From contig NZ_JAHXGQ010000004.1 in the NCBI RefSeq assembly GCF_019375475.1, forward strand, positions 310,001 to 374,000: DNA of 64,000 nucleotides. Direction: 5' to 3'. Origin of the DNA: Saccharothrix obliqua (GTDB lineage Bacteria > Actinomycetota > Actinomycetes > Mycobacteriales > Pseudonocardiaceae). Under the pieces are notes generated by a model that made no database searches, had not been told where the DNA came from, and worked only from the letters and a program-made list of their open reading frames with translations. Below, one piece after another: positions 26,450 through 36,500 of this stretch. Position 1 is the stretch's first letter. Each line of letters opens with the position of its first letter. Position numbers and translations under genes: made by a program.

Positions 26450-27432
26450 CCGCCGGGCAGCACCGACCCGTCCCGTACGACCCCGAGCTGGAACCGGGTC
26501 TCGCGGCGTTCCTCGACCTGGTCGAGCGGATCCCGCTGCGGGCGGACACGATCCTCGCCAACCGGGCGCACTTCGCGACCATCATCCCGCCGGTCGAGCA
26601 GATCGTCGGCGACCGGCCCGTCCTGGTCGAGGACCGGGTCGTCCCCGGCCCCGAGGGCGCGCCGGACGTCGTGCTGACCGTCGTGCGCCCGAAGGACGGC
26701 GTGCCGGCGGGCGCGCCCGCGTTCTACAACATCCACGGCGGCGGGATGGTCCTCGGCAACCGGTACTTCGGCATCGACGGGCTGATCGAGGACGTGCTGC
26801 GGTACGGCGCGGTCGGCGTGTCGGTCGAGTACCGGCTGGCGCCGGAGCACCCCGCGCCCGCGGCCGTCGAGGACTGCTACGCGGGCCTGGTGTGGCTCGC
26901 GGAGCACGCCGACGAGCTGGGGGTGGACCCGGGTCGCGTCGTGGTGACCGGCGCGAGCGCGGGCGGCGGCCTGTCCGCCGGCGTGGCGTTGCTGGCCCGG
27001 GACCGGGGCGGCCCCGCGATCGCCGGGCAGATGCTGATCTGCCCGATGATCGACGACCGCAACGAGAGCGTGTCCAGCCTCCAGTACGACGGGCTCGGCG
27101 CGTGGGACCGCAACAACAACGACACGGCGTGGAACGCCATCCTCGGCCCGTTGCGCGGCACCGACGAGGTGTCGCCGTACGCGGCGCCGGCACGCATGGC
27201 GGACCTGTCGGGACTGCCGCCCGCGTTCATCGACGTCGGCGCGGCCGAGGTGTTCCGGGACGAGGCGACCGAGTACGCGTTGCGCATCTGGGCCACCGGC
27301 GGTCAGGCCGAACTCCACGTGTGGGCGGGCGGTTACCACGGTTTCGCGGGCTTCTCCCCCGCCGCCGAGGTGTCCCGCGCTGCGGTGGCGGTCCGGTCGT
27401 CGTGGCTGCGGCGGGTGTTGCGGACCCCATGA
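26446..27432 (+). CDS. HSL-family alpha/beta-hydrolase (esterase) 2
   Basis: The 328-residue protein is clearly related to the preceding one. It has YNIHGGGMVLG, VEYRLAPEHPAPA, GASAGGG with the nucleophilic Ser, LARDRGGPAIAGQ and YHGFAGF with the catalytic His. Long identical stretches such as SAGVALLARDRGGPA show a gene duplication. The start GTG 26446 overlaps the upstream stop (GTGA). The pair may handle two related esters or successive steps. Confidence 0.9.
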   Translation: MTAGQHRPVPYDPELEPGLAAFLDLVERIPLRADTILANRAHFATIIPPVEQIVGDRPVLVEDRVVPGPEGAPDVVLTVVRPKDGVPAGAPAFYNIHGGGMVLGNRYFGIDGLIEDVLRYGAVGVSVEYRLAPEHPAPAAVEDCYAGLVWLAEHADELGVDPGRVVVTGASAGGGLSAGVALLARDRGGPAIAGQMLICPMIDDRNESVSSLQYDGLGAWDRNNNDTAWNAILGPLRGTDEVSPYAAPARMADLSGLPPAFIDVGAAEVFRDEATEYALRIWATGGQAELHVWAGGYHGFAGFSPAAEVSRAAVAVRSSWLRRVLRTP

Positions 27433-28628
27433 GCCTGCGCCGGGTAGCCGTCGTGCTCGGGCTGCTGGAGACCTTCGGACCCATCTCGATGGACCTCTAC
27501 ATGCCCGCGCTGCCGCGGCTCGCGACCGACCTCGACACCAGCGACAGCCTGGCGCAGGCGACGATGTCGGCGTGCATGCTGGGCCTGGCCCTCGGCCAAC
27601 TGGTCCTGGGCCCGCTCAGCGACCGGTACGGCCGACGCCGGCCACTCCTGGCCGGCGTCGGGCTGTTCGCGGTGCTCTCCCTGGTGTGCGCGGTGACGCC
27701 GTCCATCGAACTGCTGCTGGCGGCGCGCTTCTTCCAGGGCCTGTGCGGCTCGGCGGGCATCGTGATCGCCCTGGCCGTGGCCCGCGACCTCGCCGACGGC
27801 GTGGAACTGGTGCGGCTGCTCGCGCTGCTCACCACGGTGGGCGCGATCGCGCCGATCGTGGCGCCCGTCGTCGGCGGCCAACTGGCGCCGGTGATGGGGT
27901 GGCGCGGCATCTTCGCGGTGCTCGCCGGGATCGGCGTCCTGCTGTTCGTGCTGGCGTTGACCGCGTTGCCGGAGAGCCTGCCACCCGGAGCCCGGCAGGC
28001 CCGCGGTGGCGCGCGGGAGTTCGGCGCGGTGCTGCGGGACCGGTTGTTCCTCTGCTTCCTGCTGGTCGGCGCGTGCGGCGGTGCGGCGTTCTTCACCTAC
28101 CTGGCGTCGGTCAGCTTCGTGCTCCAGGGCAGTTTCGCGCTCAGCCCGCAGCTGTTCAGCATCTGCTTCGCGGTCAACGCGGTCATGTCCGTCATCGGCG
28201 CGCAGGTCAACCGCGCCCTGGTGCGCCGGGTGGGTCCCGCCCGGATGTACGCGATCGGGACGACCACGACGGCGGTCGCCGCCATCGCGATGGTGGTGGC
28301 CGTGGTGTGCGACGCGGGCCTGCTCGGCCTGCTGATCCCGTTGGCGCTGCTGATGTTGGCGAGCGGCGGCACGCAGGGCAACGGGTCGGCGCTCGCGTTG
28401 TCCGGTCACCGGGAGCGCGCGGGCACGGCGGCGGCGCTGCTCGGCACGGCGTCGTTCGCCGTGGGTCCGCTCGTCGCGCCGCTGGTGTCGTTGAGCGGGA
28501 CCAGTCCGTTCTCCATGAGCCTCACGATGGCGATCGCCTACGGATGCGCCGTGGCGCTCGTGTGGTTGGCGGTGATGCCCCGCTTGCGCCACCAAGCGCG
28601 TCAGGACGTCGAAGCCGTGCCGACCTGA
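27429..28628 (+). CDS. Bcr/CflA-type MFS transporter
   Basis: The 399-residue protein has 12 membrane segments. ISMDLYMPALPRLATDL in the first segment is the signature of the Bcr/CflA drug-resistance group, and LSDRYGRRRPLLAG is the MFS A-motif. Members export drugs, dipeptides or sulfonamides. As the last gene of the dehydrogenase-esterase operon it may export a product or surplus substrate of the cluster. Start ATG 27429 overlaps the upstream stop (ATGA). The gene ends three bases from the convergent DUF3592-like gene. Confidence 0.9.
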   Translation: MSLRRVAVVLGLLETFGPISMDLYMPALPRLATDLDTSDSLAQATMSACMLGLALGQLVLGPLSDRYGRRRPLLAGVGLFAVLSLVCAVTPSIELLLAARFFQGLCGSAGIVIALAVARDLADGVELVRLLALLTTVGAIAPIVAPVVGGQLAPVMGWRGIFAVLAGIGVLLFVLALTALPESLPPGARQARGGAREFGAVLRDRLFLCFLLVGACGGAAFFTYLASVSFVLQGSFALSPQLFSICFAVNAVMSVIGAQVNRALVRRVGPARMYAIGTTTTAVAAIAMVVAVVCDAGLLGLLIPLALLMLASGGTQGNGSALALSGHRERAGTAAALLGTASFAVGPLVAPLVSLSGTSPFSMSLTMAIAYGCAVALVWLAVMPRLRHQARQDVEAVPT

Positions 28629-28631
28629 CCG

Positions 28632-29039
28632 TCAGAAGGGGAAGAACAGGACGTAGGCGAAACCACCGCTGATCCCCCCGGTGACGGCCAGCGGCAGGAG
28701 GTTCGAGAACAACGGCCGCCAGGTGCCGCCACGACCGACCGTGGTGGCGGTGCGGCCGGGGTTCCGACGCCAGTAGCGCACGAGGACGGGATCGTTCTCC
28801 CGGAAGCCCCACGGCGCTTCCTCCTCGAACTCGAACGCGGCCCCGTACCCGATCGAGAACCGGTACACGGCCATGGTGGTCGGGTTCTCCCCGGACGTCT
28901 GCCGGAACCGGACCAGGTAACCCGTGGCGCGCTCGCCCCGGAACTGGAGCAGCAACCGGGAGAGCGTCCGGTACGCGAAGTACCCGAACAGTCCGGTGCA
29001 CGCGCACCAGGCCAGGAAGAACACCAACCTGTCGTCCAT
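28632..29039 (-). CDS. DUF3592-like small membrane protein
   Basis: The 135-residue protein has one membrane segment near the N-terminus (LVFFLAWCACTGLFGYFAY) and another at the very C-terminus (LAVTGGISGGFAYVLFF). Between them is a beta-rich domain with ATGYLVRFRQ, YRFSIGYG and NDPVLVRYWRRNP, which resembles DUF3592 proteins of unknown function. Start ATG 29039 lacks a good ribosome-binding site; a longer version from 29087 is possible but adds no recognisable sequence. Nothing in the neighbourhood indicates its role. Confidence 0.65.
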   Translation of the reverse strand: MDDRLVFFLAWCACTGLFGYFAYRTLSRLLLQFRGERATGYLVRFRQTSGENPTTMAVYRFSIGYGAAFEFEEEAPWGFRENDPVLVRYWRRNPGRTATTVGRGGTWRPLFSNLLPLAVTGGISGGFAYVLFFPF

Positions 29040-29080
29040 GCGCCGCAAGGTAACAACACTCCGGCGTCCCGGATCGGCGT

Positions 29081-29375
29081 TCGACACAGGACTGCCCGAA
29101 CGTCCCGAACCACGTCACCCCGGTGCGAATCCACACCGGCAGCCCGGCAGATCAGCGCTCGACACAGGACCGCCCGAACCACGCCACTCCGGCGCGAACC
29201 CACACCGACACCGACAGCCCAGCAGGACCAGCACTCGACACAGGACCCGCCGAACCACGCCACCCCGCTGCCGGTGTCACGCCGACACCGACACCCCAGC
29301 AGGACCAGCACTCGACACAGGACCGCCCGAACCACGTCACCCCGCTGCCAGCGTCACACCGACACCGGCAGCGGG
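29081..29375. repeat. Four-copy tandem repeat with about 77-bp unit
   Basis: Units begin with TCGACACAGGAC at 29081, 29159, 29235 and 29312, so spacing is 76-78 bases. Each continues with a CCGAACCACG-like word and a CACACCGACACCG-like stretch. The last copy runs into the 3' end of the flavin monooxygenase gene and supplies its final codons and stop. I see no RNA fold or protein family in it. Confidence 0.85.
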
Positions 29376-30514
29376 TAGTCCGGCAGGGTCGGGTCCGTCG
29401 CGAACCAGTCGGTCATCTTCAGCATCGCCGACAACACCGGCTTCGAGTTGAACATGGCGTTGCGCGCCCGGATGCGCAACGCGCTCGGCGGCGCGAGGAA
29501 CGGGCCCGCGTTCGCCTTCCTGACCACCTTCGTCAACCCGCGCATCCGGTCCTCGTACCGGCGGAAGGCCACCACGTGGTCACCTCCCGCCACGCTCAAC
29601 TCGCCCGCCAGCACGTACGCGCCGACGATCGCCAGGCCCGACCCGAACCCGCCCAGCGTGTTGCCGTACCCGGCGTCGCCGACGAGTGCGACCCGGCCCT
29701 TGACGCACGTCGTGGTCTCGACGCGGCTGATCGAGTCGAGGTACACGGACTCCGCGTCCGCGACGCGTGCCATCAGCTCCGGCACCCGCCACCCCGCGCC
29801 CCGGTAGGCGGCACGCAGGATGTCGCGCTGCGCGGCCACGTCGTACCGGTCGTAGGTCAGCTCCGCCGACGCGAACACGAAGAACGCCGGAGCTTTCGGC
29901 CCGCCGACCGCCACCATCCGACCCGGCTCGTTGTAGAGCTGCGGCTCGCCGCCGACGTCGCCCAGGTCCACCAACGCGTAGTAGTACCCGAGATGCCGCA
30001 CGTGGTCGCGTTCCGGGCCGAACGCGAGTCGTCGGACCGTCGAGTGGATGCCGTCCGCACCCACCACGAGGTCGAACGTGCGGGGCGCGGCGTGCCGGAA
30101 GGTGACGTGCACGCCGTGCGGCGTCTCGGTCAGCGATGTCACCGAGTCGCCGAACACGTACTCGCACTCCGCTGTCCGCTCGTGCAGCAACGCCGCCAGG
30201 TCACCACGCGGGATCTCGATCTCGCCACCGGTGAACGCGCCGGGGATCACCGCCAAGCGCCGTCCCGAAGCGTCCACGACGGTCTGGTCGACCCCGCCGG
30301 TCTGCCGGGACCGCACCGCGTCCAGCAGCCCCATCCTGGCCAGCACCGCGCGCTGGGTGGGGCCCTTGAAGTCGACGGCCTGCCCGCCCGGACGCGGCGC
30401 GGACGCCCGTTCCACGACGGTGACCACGCAGCCGAGCCGGTGCAGCCAGTGGGCGAGCGCGGGACCGCCGATACCCGCGCCGGAGATGAGGACCGTGGTG
30501 TTCTTCATGGCCAT
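29354..30514 (-). CDS. FAD-dependent monooxygenase (PHBH-like)
   Basis: The 386-residue flavoprotein has the dinucleotide motif ISGAGIGGPALAHWL at the N-terminus, VVGADGIHSTVR (the DG motif) in the middle and VALVGDAGY (the GD motif) near residue 275. These are the three marks of group A aromatic hydroxylases and tetracycline/rifamycin-type monooxygenases. It probably inserts oxygen into an aromatic or polyketide substrate, perhaps a drug. The start is ATG 30514, or 30508 two codons later; neither has a clear ribosome-binding site, so the transcript may be leaderless. An 11-bp-period direct repeat lies just upstream, and the adjacent SARP gene suggests its regulator. Confidence 0.9.
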   Translation of the reverse strand: MAMKNTTVLISGAGIGGPALAHWLHRLGCVVTVVERASAPRPGGQAVDFKGPTQRAVLARMGLLDAVRSRQTGGVDQTVVDASGRRLAVIPGAFTGGEIEIPRGDLAALLHERTAECEYVFGDSVTSLTETPHGVHVTFRHAAPRTFDLVVGADGIHSTVRRLAFGPERDHVRHLGYYYALVDLGDVGGEPQLYNEPGRMVAVGGPKAPAFFVFASAELTYDRYDVAAQRDILRAAYRGAGWRVPELMARVADAESVYLDSISRVETTTCVKGRVALVGDAGYGNTLGGFGSGLAIVGAYVLAGELSVAGGDHVVAFRRYEDRMRGLTKVVRKANAGPFLAPPSALRIRARNAMFNSKPVLSAMLKMTDWFATDPTLPDYPLPVSV

Positions 30515-30530
30515 GAGGTTGGTCGGCGGC

Positions 30531-30551
30531 GCTGACAGTCCGCTGACAGTC
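30531..30551. promoter_or_regulatory. Direct repeat with 11-bp period, candidate SARP binding site
   Basis: GCTGACAGTC occurs at 30531-30540 and again at 30542-30551. SARP regulators bind direct repeats spaced by one helical turn of 11 bp near the -35 region. The repeat lies between the AfsR-type regulator gene and the monooxygenase start, overlapping the regulator's last codons. Confidence 0.5.
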
Positions 30552-33498
30552 ACAGGCCGATGGTTGTCAGCGCCTCTTCCCGGCTCATCGCCGCACCTCG
30601 CGAGTACGCCGCGGCGAACGCCTCCACGCCGATCTCGTCCCGGGCACGCCGCGTCACGCGGGCCACGTCCGGGTCGCCGACACGTGCCGTGCCGCGCAAC
30701 GCCACCGCCACGCCCAACCACAACGCCGCTCGCGCACCGTCCGCCGACTCCGCCCGCCCCTCCACGACCAACGCGACCTCCGACGCCAACAGCGGCGTGC
30801 GGACCGCTCGGAGCGCCTGGTCGTGCCGACGAGCCGCCTCCCGGGGGTCGTCGGCCAGCCTGCCGAGCGCGGTCAGCACCCGGGCGGTCCGCCACCGCGC
30901 GCCGCCCTCCTCCTCGGCGAGGGCCCTCGCCAGCAGGTCCGCGGCGGTCGCGTGGTCACCGGTCGACCGCGCGACCTCGGCCAGACCGAGCAGCGCCTCG
31001 CCGGTCGGCCGGGCGAACCGGGCCGCCGCCCGCGTGAACGCGACGCGCGCCGCGTGCGTCTCGCCTTGCCGCAGCAGGCAACGCCCCTGGTGGCAGAGCA
31101 GTTCGCCGCACTCGTCGGCCGCGCCCAGCGCCTCGTACAACGCCAACGCCTCCGCCCAGCACGCGTGCGCCCGGTCCCACTCGCCGCGCCAGCCCTCGAC
31201 GCGGGCCAGCCAGTCCAGCGACTGCGCCACGCCCCACCGCTCGCCGAGCGCCCGGAAGGACGCCAACGCCGCCGCCATGTCCCGCTCCCCGGCGGCGGGC
31301 GCGCCGTCCAACACCCGCAGCAGCGCGCGGCCGAACCCGGCCAGCGCGGCGTTCCACGGGTCCTCGCCCAGCAACGCGCCCGGATCGGCGTGCGGGTCGA
31401 CCGGCGGACCCACGACCATGCCCCACAACGCCACGCCGAACGGGTGCCGCAGCTCCAGCGAACCCGACTCGACGATCCGCCGCGCCCGTTCCCAGTGCTC
31501 CGCCGCCGGGCGCGGCCACGCGTGCACGACGCAGCTCACGTACTCCTCGGCCAACCCGTCGGGCACGTCGCCGACGAGCAACGCCGCCGCCGCGTCGCCG
31601 GCCTGCGCCCGCCGGCCGCTCAACCACCAGTAGGCGGCCAACGCCGCCACCAGCCGCATACCCGTCTCGCGGTCCGCGTGCCGCAGGGCAGCCATCAGGT
31701 TGTCGTGCTCGGCGGACAGCCGGGCGAGCCACGTGAGCTGTTCCGCTCCCCTCAGGTGCGGATCGGCGCGTTGGGCCAACGCGAGGTGGTAGGCGACGTG
31801 CGCGCGCCTTACGTCCCGTTCCTCGGTTTCGCCCAGTTGTTCCACGCAGAACAGCCGGATCGTGTCGAACATGCGGTAACGGCCGTCCACGACCGTCACC
31901 AACGACTTGTCCACGAGGTCGGCGAGCACTTCGTCCGCGTCCTCGACACCGCACACCGCCTCCACCGCCGCCAGTGGCGCACCACCGGCGAACACCGCGA
32001 AACGACGGGCCAGCACGCGTTCCCGCTCGCCGAGCAGGTCCCAGCTCCACGCGACCACCGCGTGCAGGGTGCGGTGCCGTTGGGCGGCCGTGCGGTCACC
32101 GCGGGAGAGCAGCTTGAACCGGTCGCGCCCGGTCAGCCGGTCGGCGATCTCGGCCGCCGAGAACTGCCGCAGCCTGGCCGCCGCCAGCTCGACGGCCAGC
32201 GGCAGGCCGTCCAGCGCCACGCAGATCGCCGCCACCGCCGCGTCGTCCGGCGGCACACCGGGTCGAACGGCCGCCGCGCGGTCGGTGAACAGGCGGACCG
32301 CGTGGTCCAGGTCGAGCGGTTCCAGCGGGAGCAACGCCTCACCGGTCAGGCCGAGCGGTTCCCGGCTGGTCGCGAGGACGCGCAGCCGGGGGCAGCGGGT
32401 GAGCAGCAGGCGCACCAGGCCGGCGGCCTCCGCCACCACGTGCTCGCAGTTGTCCAGCACCAGCAGCAGGTCCCGGTCGAGCGCCGCGACCAGGCGGGCG
32501 ACCGGGTCCGCGCGGCCCGGCCGCAGCCCCGACTCGCGCACCCCGAGCGCGGCCAGCACGGCGGGCGCGACGGCGTCACCGGCGGTGAGGCCGGACAGGT
32601 CCGCGAAGCACGCGTCCGGCGCGGTCCGGGCGGCGAACTCCACCGCGAGCCGGGTCTTGCCCGTGCCGCCCGGACCGCACACGGTGACCAGCCGGGCGTC
32701 CAGGTCGGCGAGACGGGCCAACTCCTCGTCGCGCCCGACGAAACCCGTCAACGGGGCCGGGACACCACGCCGGGTCACGGGCTCCTCGTTCCGGAGCACG
32801 GCCAGGTGGGCGGCGGCCAGGCCGGGTGTCGGGTCGACGCCCAGTTCGTCGGCGAGCCGCCGCCGTGCGTCCTCGAACTCGGTCAAGGCTTCCGCGGTGC
32901 GGCCTTCCGCGTGCAGCGCGCGCACGAGCTGTTCACGGAACCTCTCACGCAACGGATGCGCCGTCACGAGCGCACGCAGGCGTGCGACCGGTGCGTCCCC
33001 CATGGCGAGTTCGGCGTCCACGAGGTCTTCGGTGGCCGATAGGCGCAACTCCTCCAGACGCGCGGCCTGCGCCACGCCGTGCGGCAGGTCCGCCAGTGCC
33101 GGGCCGCGCCACAGCTCCAGCGCGTCACGAAGCGTGCGCGTGGCGTCCGCGACCCGTCCGGCGGCGAGGAGCGCGCGACCGTCGCGTGCCATCCGCTCGA
33201 AGACGTGCGCGTCCACGTCGTCCGCGTCGACGGCGATCCGGTAGCCGCCGCCGGTGAACTCGACGGAGCCCGGTGGCAGCACCCGGCGCAGCCGCGAAAC
33301 CTGCGCCTGCACCGCGTTGACCGCCTCGGCGGGCGGGTCGTCGCCGTACTGACCCGCGACCAGGCGCTCCAGCGGGACCGGTCGGCCCGGCGTCAGCAGC
33401 AGCATCACCAGCACGGCACGGGGACGCGGCCCGCCGACCGGGACCACCTCCCCGTCGGGCGACCGCACCTCCACCGGACCGAGCACACCGAACCGCAC
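30550..33498 (-). CDS. AfsR-type SARP regulator with NB-ARC and TPR-like domains
   Basis: The protein has 982 residues. It opens with an OmpR-like winged helix (RFGVLGPVEVRSPDG, LLLTPGRPVPLERL, VQAQVSRLRRVL). The BTAD domain follows to about residue 245 (ELGVDPTPGLAAAH). An NB-ARC ATPase has Walker A GPGGTGKTRL and LLLVLDNCEHV, and the rest is helical, TPR-like. AfsR-type SARPs are ATP-dependent activators of secondary metabolism. The start is GTG 33498; GGGGA lies somewhat far upstream, so a short leader is likely. It diverges from the DUF4132 operon. Its direct-repeat candidate lies at the next gene, so the monooxygenase is its most obvious target. Confidence 0.9.
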   Translation of the reverse strand: MRFGVLGPVEVRSPDGEVVPVGGPRPRAVLVMLLLTPGRPVPLERLVAGQYGDDPPAEAVNAVQAQVSRLRRVLPPGSVEFTGGGYRIAVDADDVDAHVFERMARDGRALLAAGRVADATRTLRDALELWRGPALADLPHGVAQAARLEELRLSATEDLVDAELAMGDAPVARLRALVTAHPLRERFREQLVRALHAEGRTAEALTEFEDARRRLADELGVDPTPGLAAAHLAVLRNEEPVTRRGVPAPLTGFVGRDEELARLADLDARLVTVCGPGGTGKTRLAVEFAARTAPDACFADLSGLTAGDAVAPAVLAALGVRESGLRPGRADPVARLVAALDRDLLLVLDNCEHVVAEAAGLVRLLLTRCPRLRVLATSREPLGLTGEALLPLEPLDLDHAVRLFTDRAAAVRPGVPPDDAAVAAICVALDGLPLAVELAAARLRQFSAAEIADRLTGRDRFKLLSRGDRTAAQRHRTLHAVVAWSWDLLGERERVLARRFAVFAGGAPLAAVEAVCGVEDADEVLADLVDKSLVTVVDGRYRMFDTIRLFCVEQLGETEERDVRRAHVAYHLALAQRADPHLRGAEQLTWLARLSAEHDNLMAALRHADRETGMRLVAALAAYWWLSGRRAQAGDAAAALLVGDVPDGLAEEYVSCVVHAWPRPAAEHWERARRIVESGSLELRHPFGVALWGMVVGPPVDPHADPGALLGEDPWNAALAGFGRALLRVLDGAPAAGERDMAAALASFRALGERWGVAQSLDWLARVEGWRGEWDRAHACWAEALALYEALGAADECGELLCHQGRCLLRQGETHAARVAFTRAAARFARPTGEALLGLAEVARSTGDHATAADLLARALAEEEGGARWRTARVLTALGRLADDPREAARRHDQALRAVRTPLLASEVALVVEGRAESADGARAALWLGVAVALRGTARVGDPDVARVTRRARDEIGVEAFAAAYSRGAAMSREEALTTIGL

Positions 33499-33585
33499 GG
33501 TGCGATTGTCCCCGCCGATCCGGTCGGGACTGTCGTACCCCTGCCGTATTGTCCGCCGGGACTGGAGCAACAGGAGGTTTCGGGC

Positions 33586-36500
33586 GTGCGCAGGTGGGAA
33601 CTCGTGGCGGCGACATCCGCCAAGTTCTGGGAGGTCGACCGCGCGGGAGCGGTGGTGACCGTCCGCTTCGGACGGCTGGGCACCGGCGGCCAGACGAAGA
33701 GCAGGGAACTGCCCACCGAGGCCGCCGCGACCGCGCACGTGACGAAGCTGATCGCGGAGAAGGAGCGCAAGGGCTACGCGGAGACCACGTCCGGCGCCGC
33801 TCCCGCGGGCCCGCCGAGCACGGCGGCCGGACCGGGCGGCACTTCCCACCCGGCCGCCGCCTCCGAACCGGCCGCCTCCGACCCGGCAGCCGCTCCGGTG
33901 CCGGCCGCGGCGGCCGACGACCGCACGACCCCCGGCGACTACCCCACCCCCGTCGGCGAAATCCCGACCGCGGCCGACGAGGACGTCCTCGTGTTCCCGC
34001 CCAAGTGGCGCGCCACCGTCCACCCCCGGCACGGCGGGCACGTCCCGTCCGACGTCCGCCCCGCGCCCAAGGCCGCCGGGCGGCTGCGCCGGTTCCTGGC
34101 CGAGGCCAAGGGCCTGGCGACCACCCTCGCCGACGACCGCACCGACCCGGCCCTGGCCGCCGCCCTCGACGCCTACCTCGCGGGCGGGGCCGACGCGGTC
34201 GGCGCGGCGTGCGCGGTCGCCATGACGGTGGAGCAACACCACGGCTCGCCCCCGGACCAGCGGCAGATCGCGGACGACCTCGTGCTCTCCCACGGTGTCG
34301 AGTTCGCCGCGCGGGCCGCCGTCGAACTGGGCCGCGTCGAGGTGCACGTGGGCAGGCGGCTCAGCGCCAACAGGCGGTGGCTCGCGCCCAGCGCACCGGG
34401 GCGGCTGGGTCACCGCATGATCTCGAACCTCCTCGACCGCGTGCGCCGCCTGATCGCCGCGCACCCCGACCAGGCGGGCGTGGCGGCAGCCGTCGCCGAC
34501 CTCCGCACCACCACCCTGACCAGGCTGATCGCCTCCTACCTCGTCCCCACCCGCACCGGGTGGGTGGACGAGGTGCTGGACGAGGCGATCGCCGCCAACG
34601 CCTGGGCCGACTGGACCCCGTTGCTGGCGAGCATCGGCACGGTGGAGCAGTTCCGCCGGGTCCTCGACCACGATTACGTCGCCTGCAACCTGGGCAACAC
34701 GAACGTCCTCCGCACGGTCGTGGACGGCGTGGGGCCCGCCGCGGCACCGGTCCTCGCCCGCCTGCTGGACGGCGAGAAGCAGCGCGACGCACGGCGACCG
34801 CTGGTCGAGACCCTGGCCGTGCTGCCGACCGACGAGGCGTTCGACCTGCTGCTGGCCCGCGTCGACCAGCCGTCGGCGGAGAGCGCGGTCATCGACGCCG
34901 CGCGGCGGTTCCCGCGCCGCGCGCTGCGCCGATTCGCCGCGCACGCCGGGAACCGCGTGGTGCGGAACGTGTTGCACGCCCACGTCCGGGCGCACGGCGA
35001 GCTGGTGGCCGAGCTGCCGGAGGACGTCCGGCAGGTCGTGGCGGAGGTCGAGGCCGACTACCGGCAGGCCCCGGCCGCCGACCCGGCGACGCTGCCCGCG
35101 CTGCTGGTGCGGCCACCGTGGACGGTTGGGCACGACGTGGCGAAACCCGTTGTCCTGAAGGGGATCGAGGCCCCGCGGGACACGCGGGTGGCGTGGGCGC
35201 CGGGTGAGCGCGAGGAGTGGCTGGCCACCAGGGACACCTACTTCCAGCTCCGCGACGCGGACTGGCCGAAGCTGGTACGCCACCTCCAGACCAGCGCGCA
35301 CTACAGCGACCACCAGCGGATGTCGTTGTTCCTGCACGGTCCGGTGGAGGACGCCCGGCCGCTGCTGGCCCAGTGGCGGTCGCAGTACACCTGGAACGCC
35401 GAGCAGTGGGGCCGCCTGCTGGCCGCCCGGTTCGAGGCCGACGCCCTGCCCGCGCTGCTGGACGTCGCGAAGTCCCGACCCGCGGTGGCGGTCGGCTTGC
35501 TGATGCCGTTCGTGGACGGCCGGGTCGCGCACCTGATGGCGGGTTGGCTGGTGCGCTCGAAATCGGCCCGTGCGGAGGCGATCACATGGTTGCGCCGCCA
35601 CGCCGCCGACGCCGCACGCCACCTGGTGCCGACCGCGCTCGGCGCGCCCGGCGCGGCCCGCCGGTCCGCCGAGGCCGCGCTGCGGCTGATCCCGGCGGAG
35701 GCGGTCGCGGCGGCCGGTGCGCACGGACCGGCGGCGGAGGCCGCGATCCACGCGCTGACGACGGTCGACCCGCTGGACGTGCTGCCGGTGAAGCTGCCCT
35801 CGCCCGGCGACTGGGCCGATCCCGGGATGCTGCCGCAGGTCCTGCTCGCGGACCGGCGGCACGCCCTGCCGCACGAGGCCGTCGGGCACGTGATCACCAT
35901 GCTCGCCATGTCCACTCCGGACGACGTGTACGCGGGCGTGCCGGTGGTGCGGGAGCTGTGCGACCCGAAGTCGCTGGCGGAGTTCGCGTGGGCGTTGTTC
36001 GAGCGGTGGCGTGGCGCCGGGATGCCGTCGAAGGACGGCTGGGCGCTGGGCGCGCTGGGGCTGCTCGGCGACGACGACACCGCCCGCCTGCTCGCGCCGC
36101 TGATCAAGGCGTGGCCCGGGGAGAGCGGGCACGCGCGGGCCGTGGCGGGGTTGGACGTGCTGGCCGCGATCGGCACCGACGTGGCGCTGGTGCAGCTCAA
36201 CAGCATCGCCGTGAAGGCGAAGTTCAAGGGCCTCAAGCAGCGGGCGCAGGAGAAGATCGAATCGGTCGCGGCCGGTCTCGGGCTCAGCGCCGAGCAGCTC
36301 GCCGACCGCCTCGTGCCGGATTTCGGCCTGGACGACGCGGCGACGCTCACCATCGACTACGGGACGCGCCGGTTCCTGGTCGGCTTCGACGAGCAACTCA
36401 AGCCCCACGTCGTGGACGACACCGGCAAACGCCGCAAGGACCTGCCGAAACCCGGCGCGAAGGACGACCCGGAACTGGCACCCGCCGAGCACAAGCGGTT

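Noticed and set aside
28601-29340. Cys/Trp-rich minus-strand frames through the 77-bp repeats
   Set aside because: They only translate the repeat unit, change frame between copies and overlap the DUF3592-like gene.
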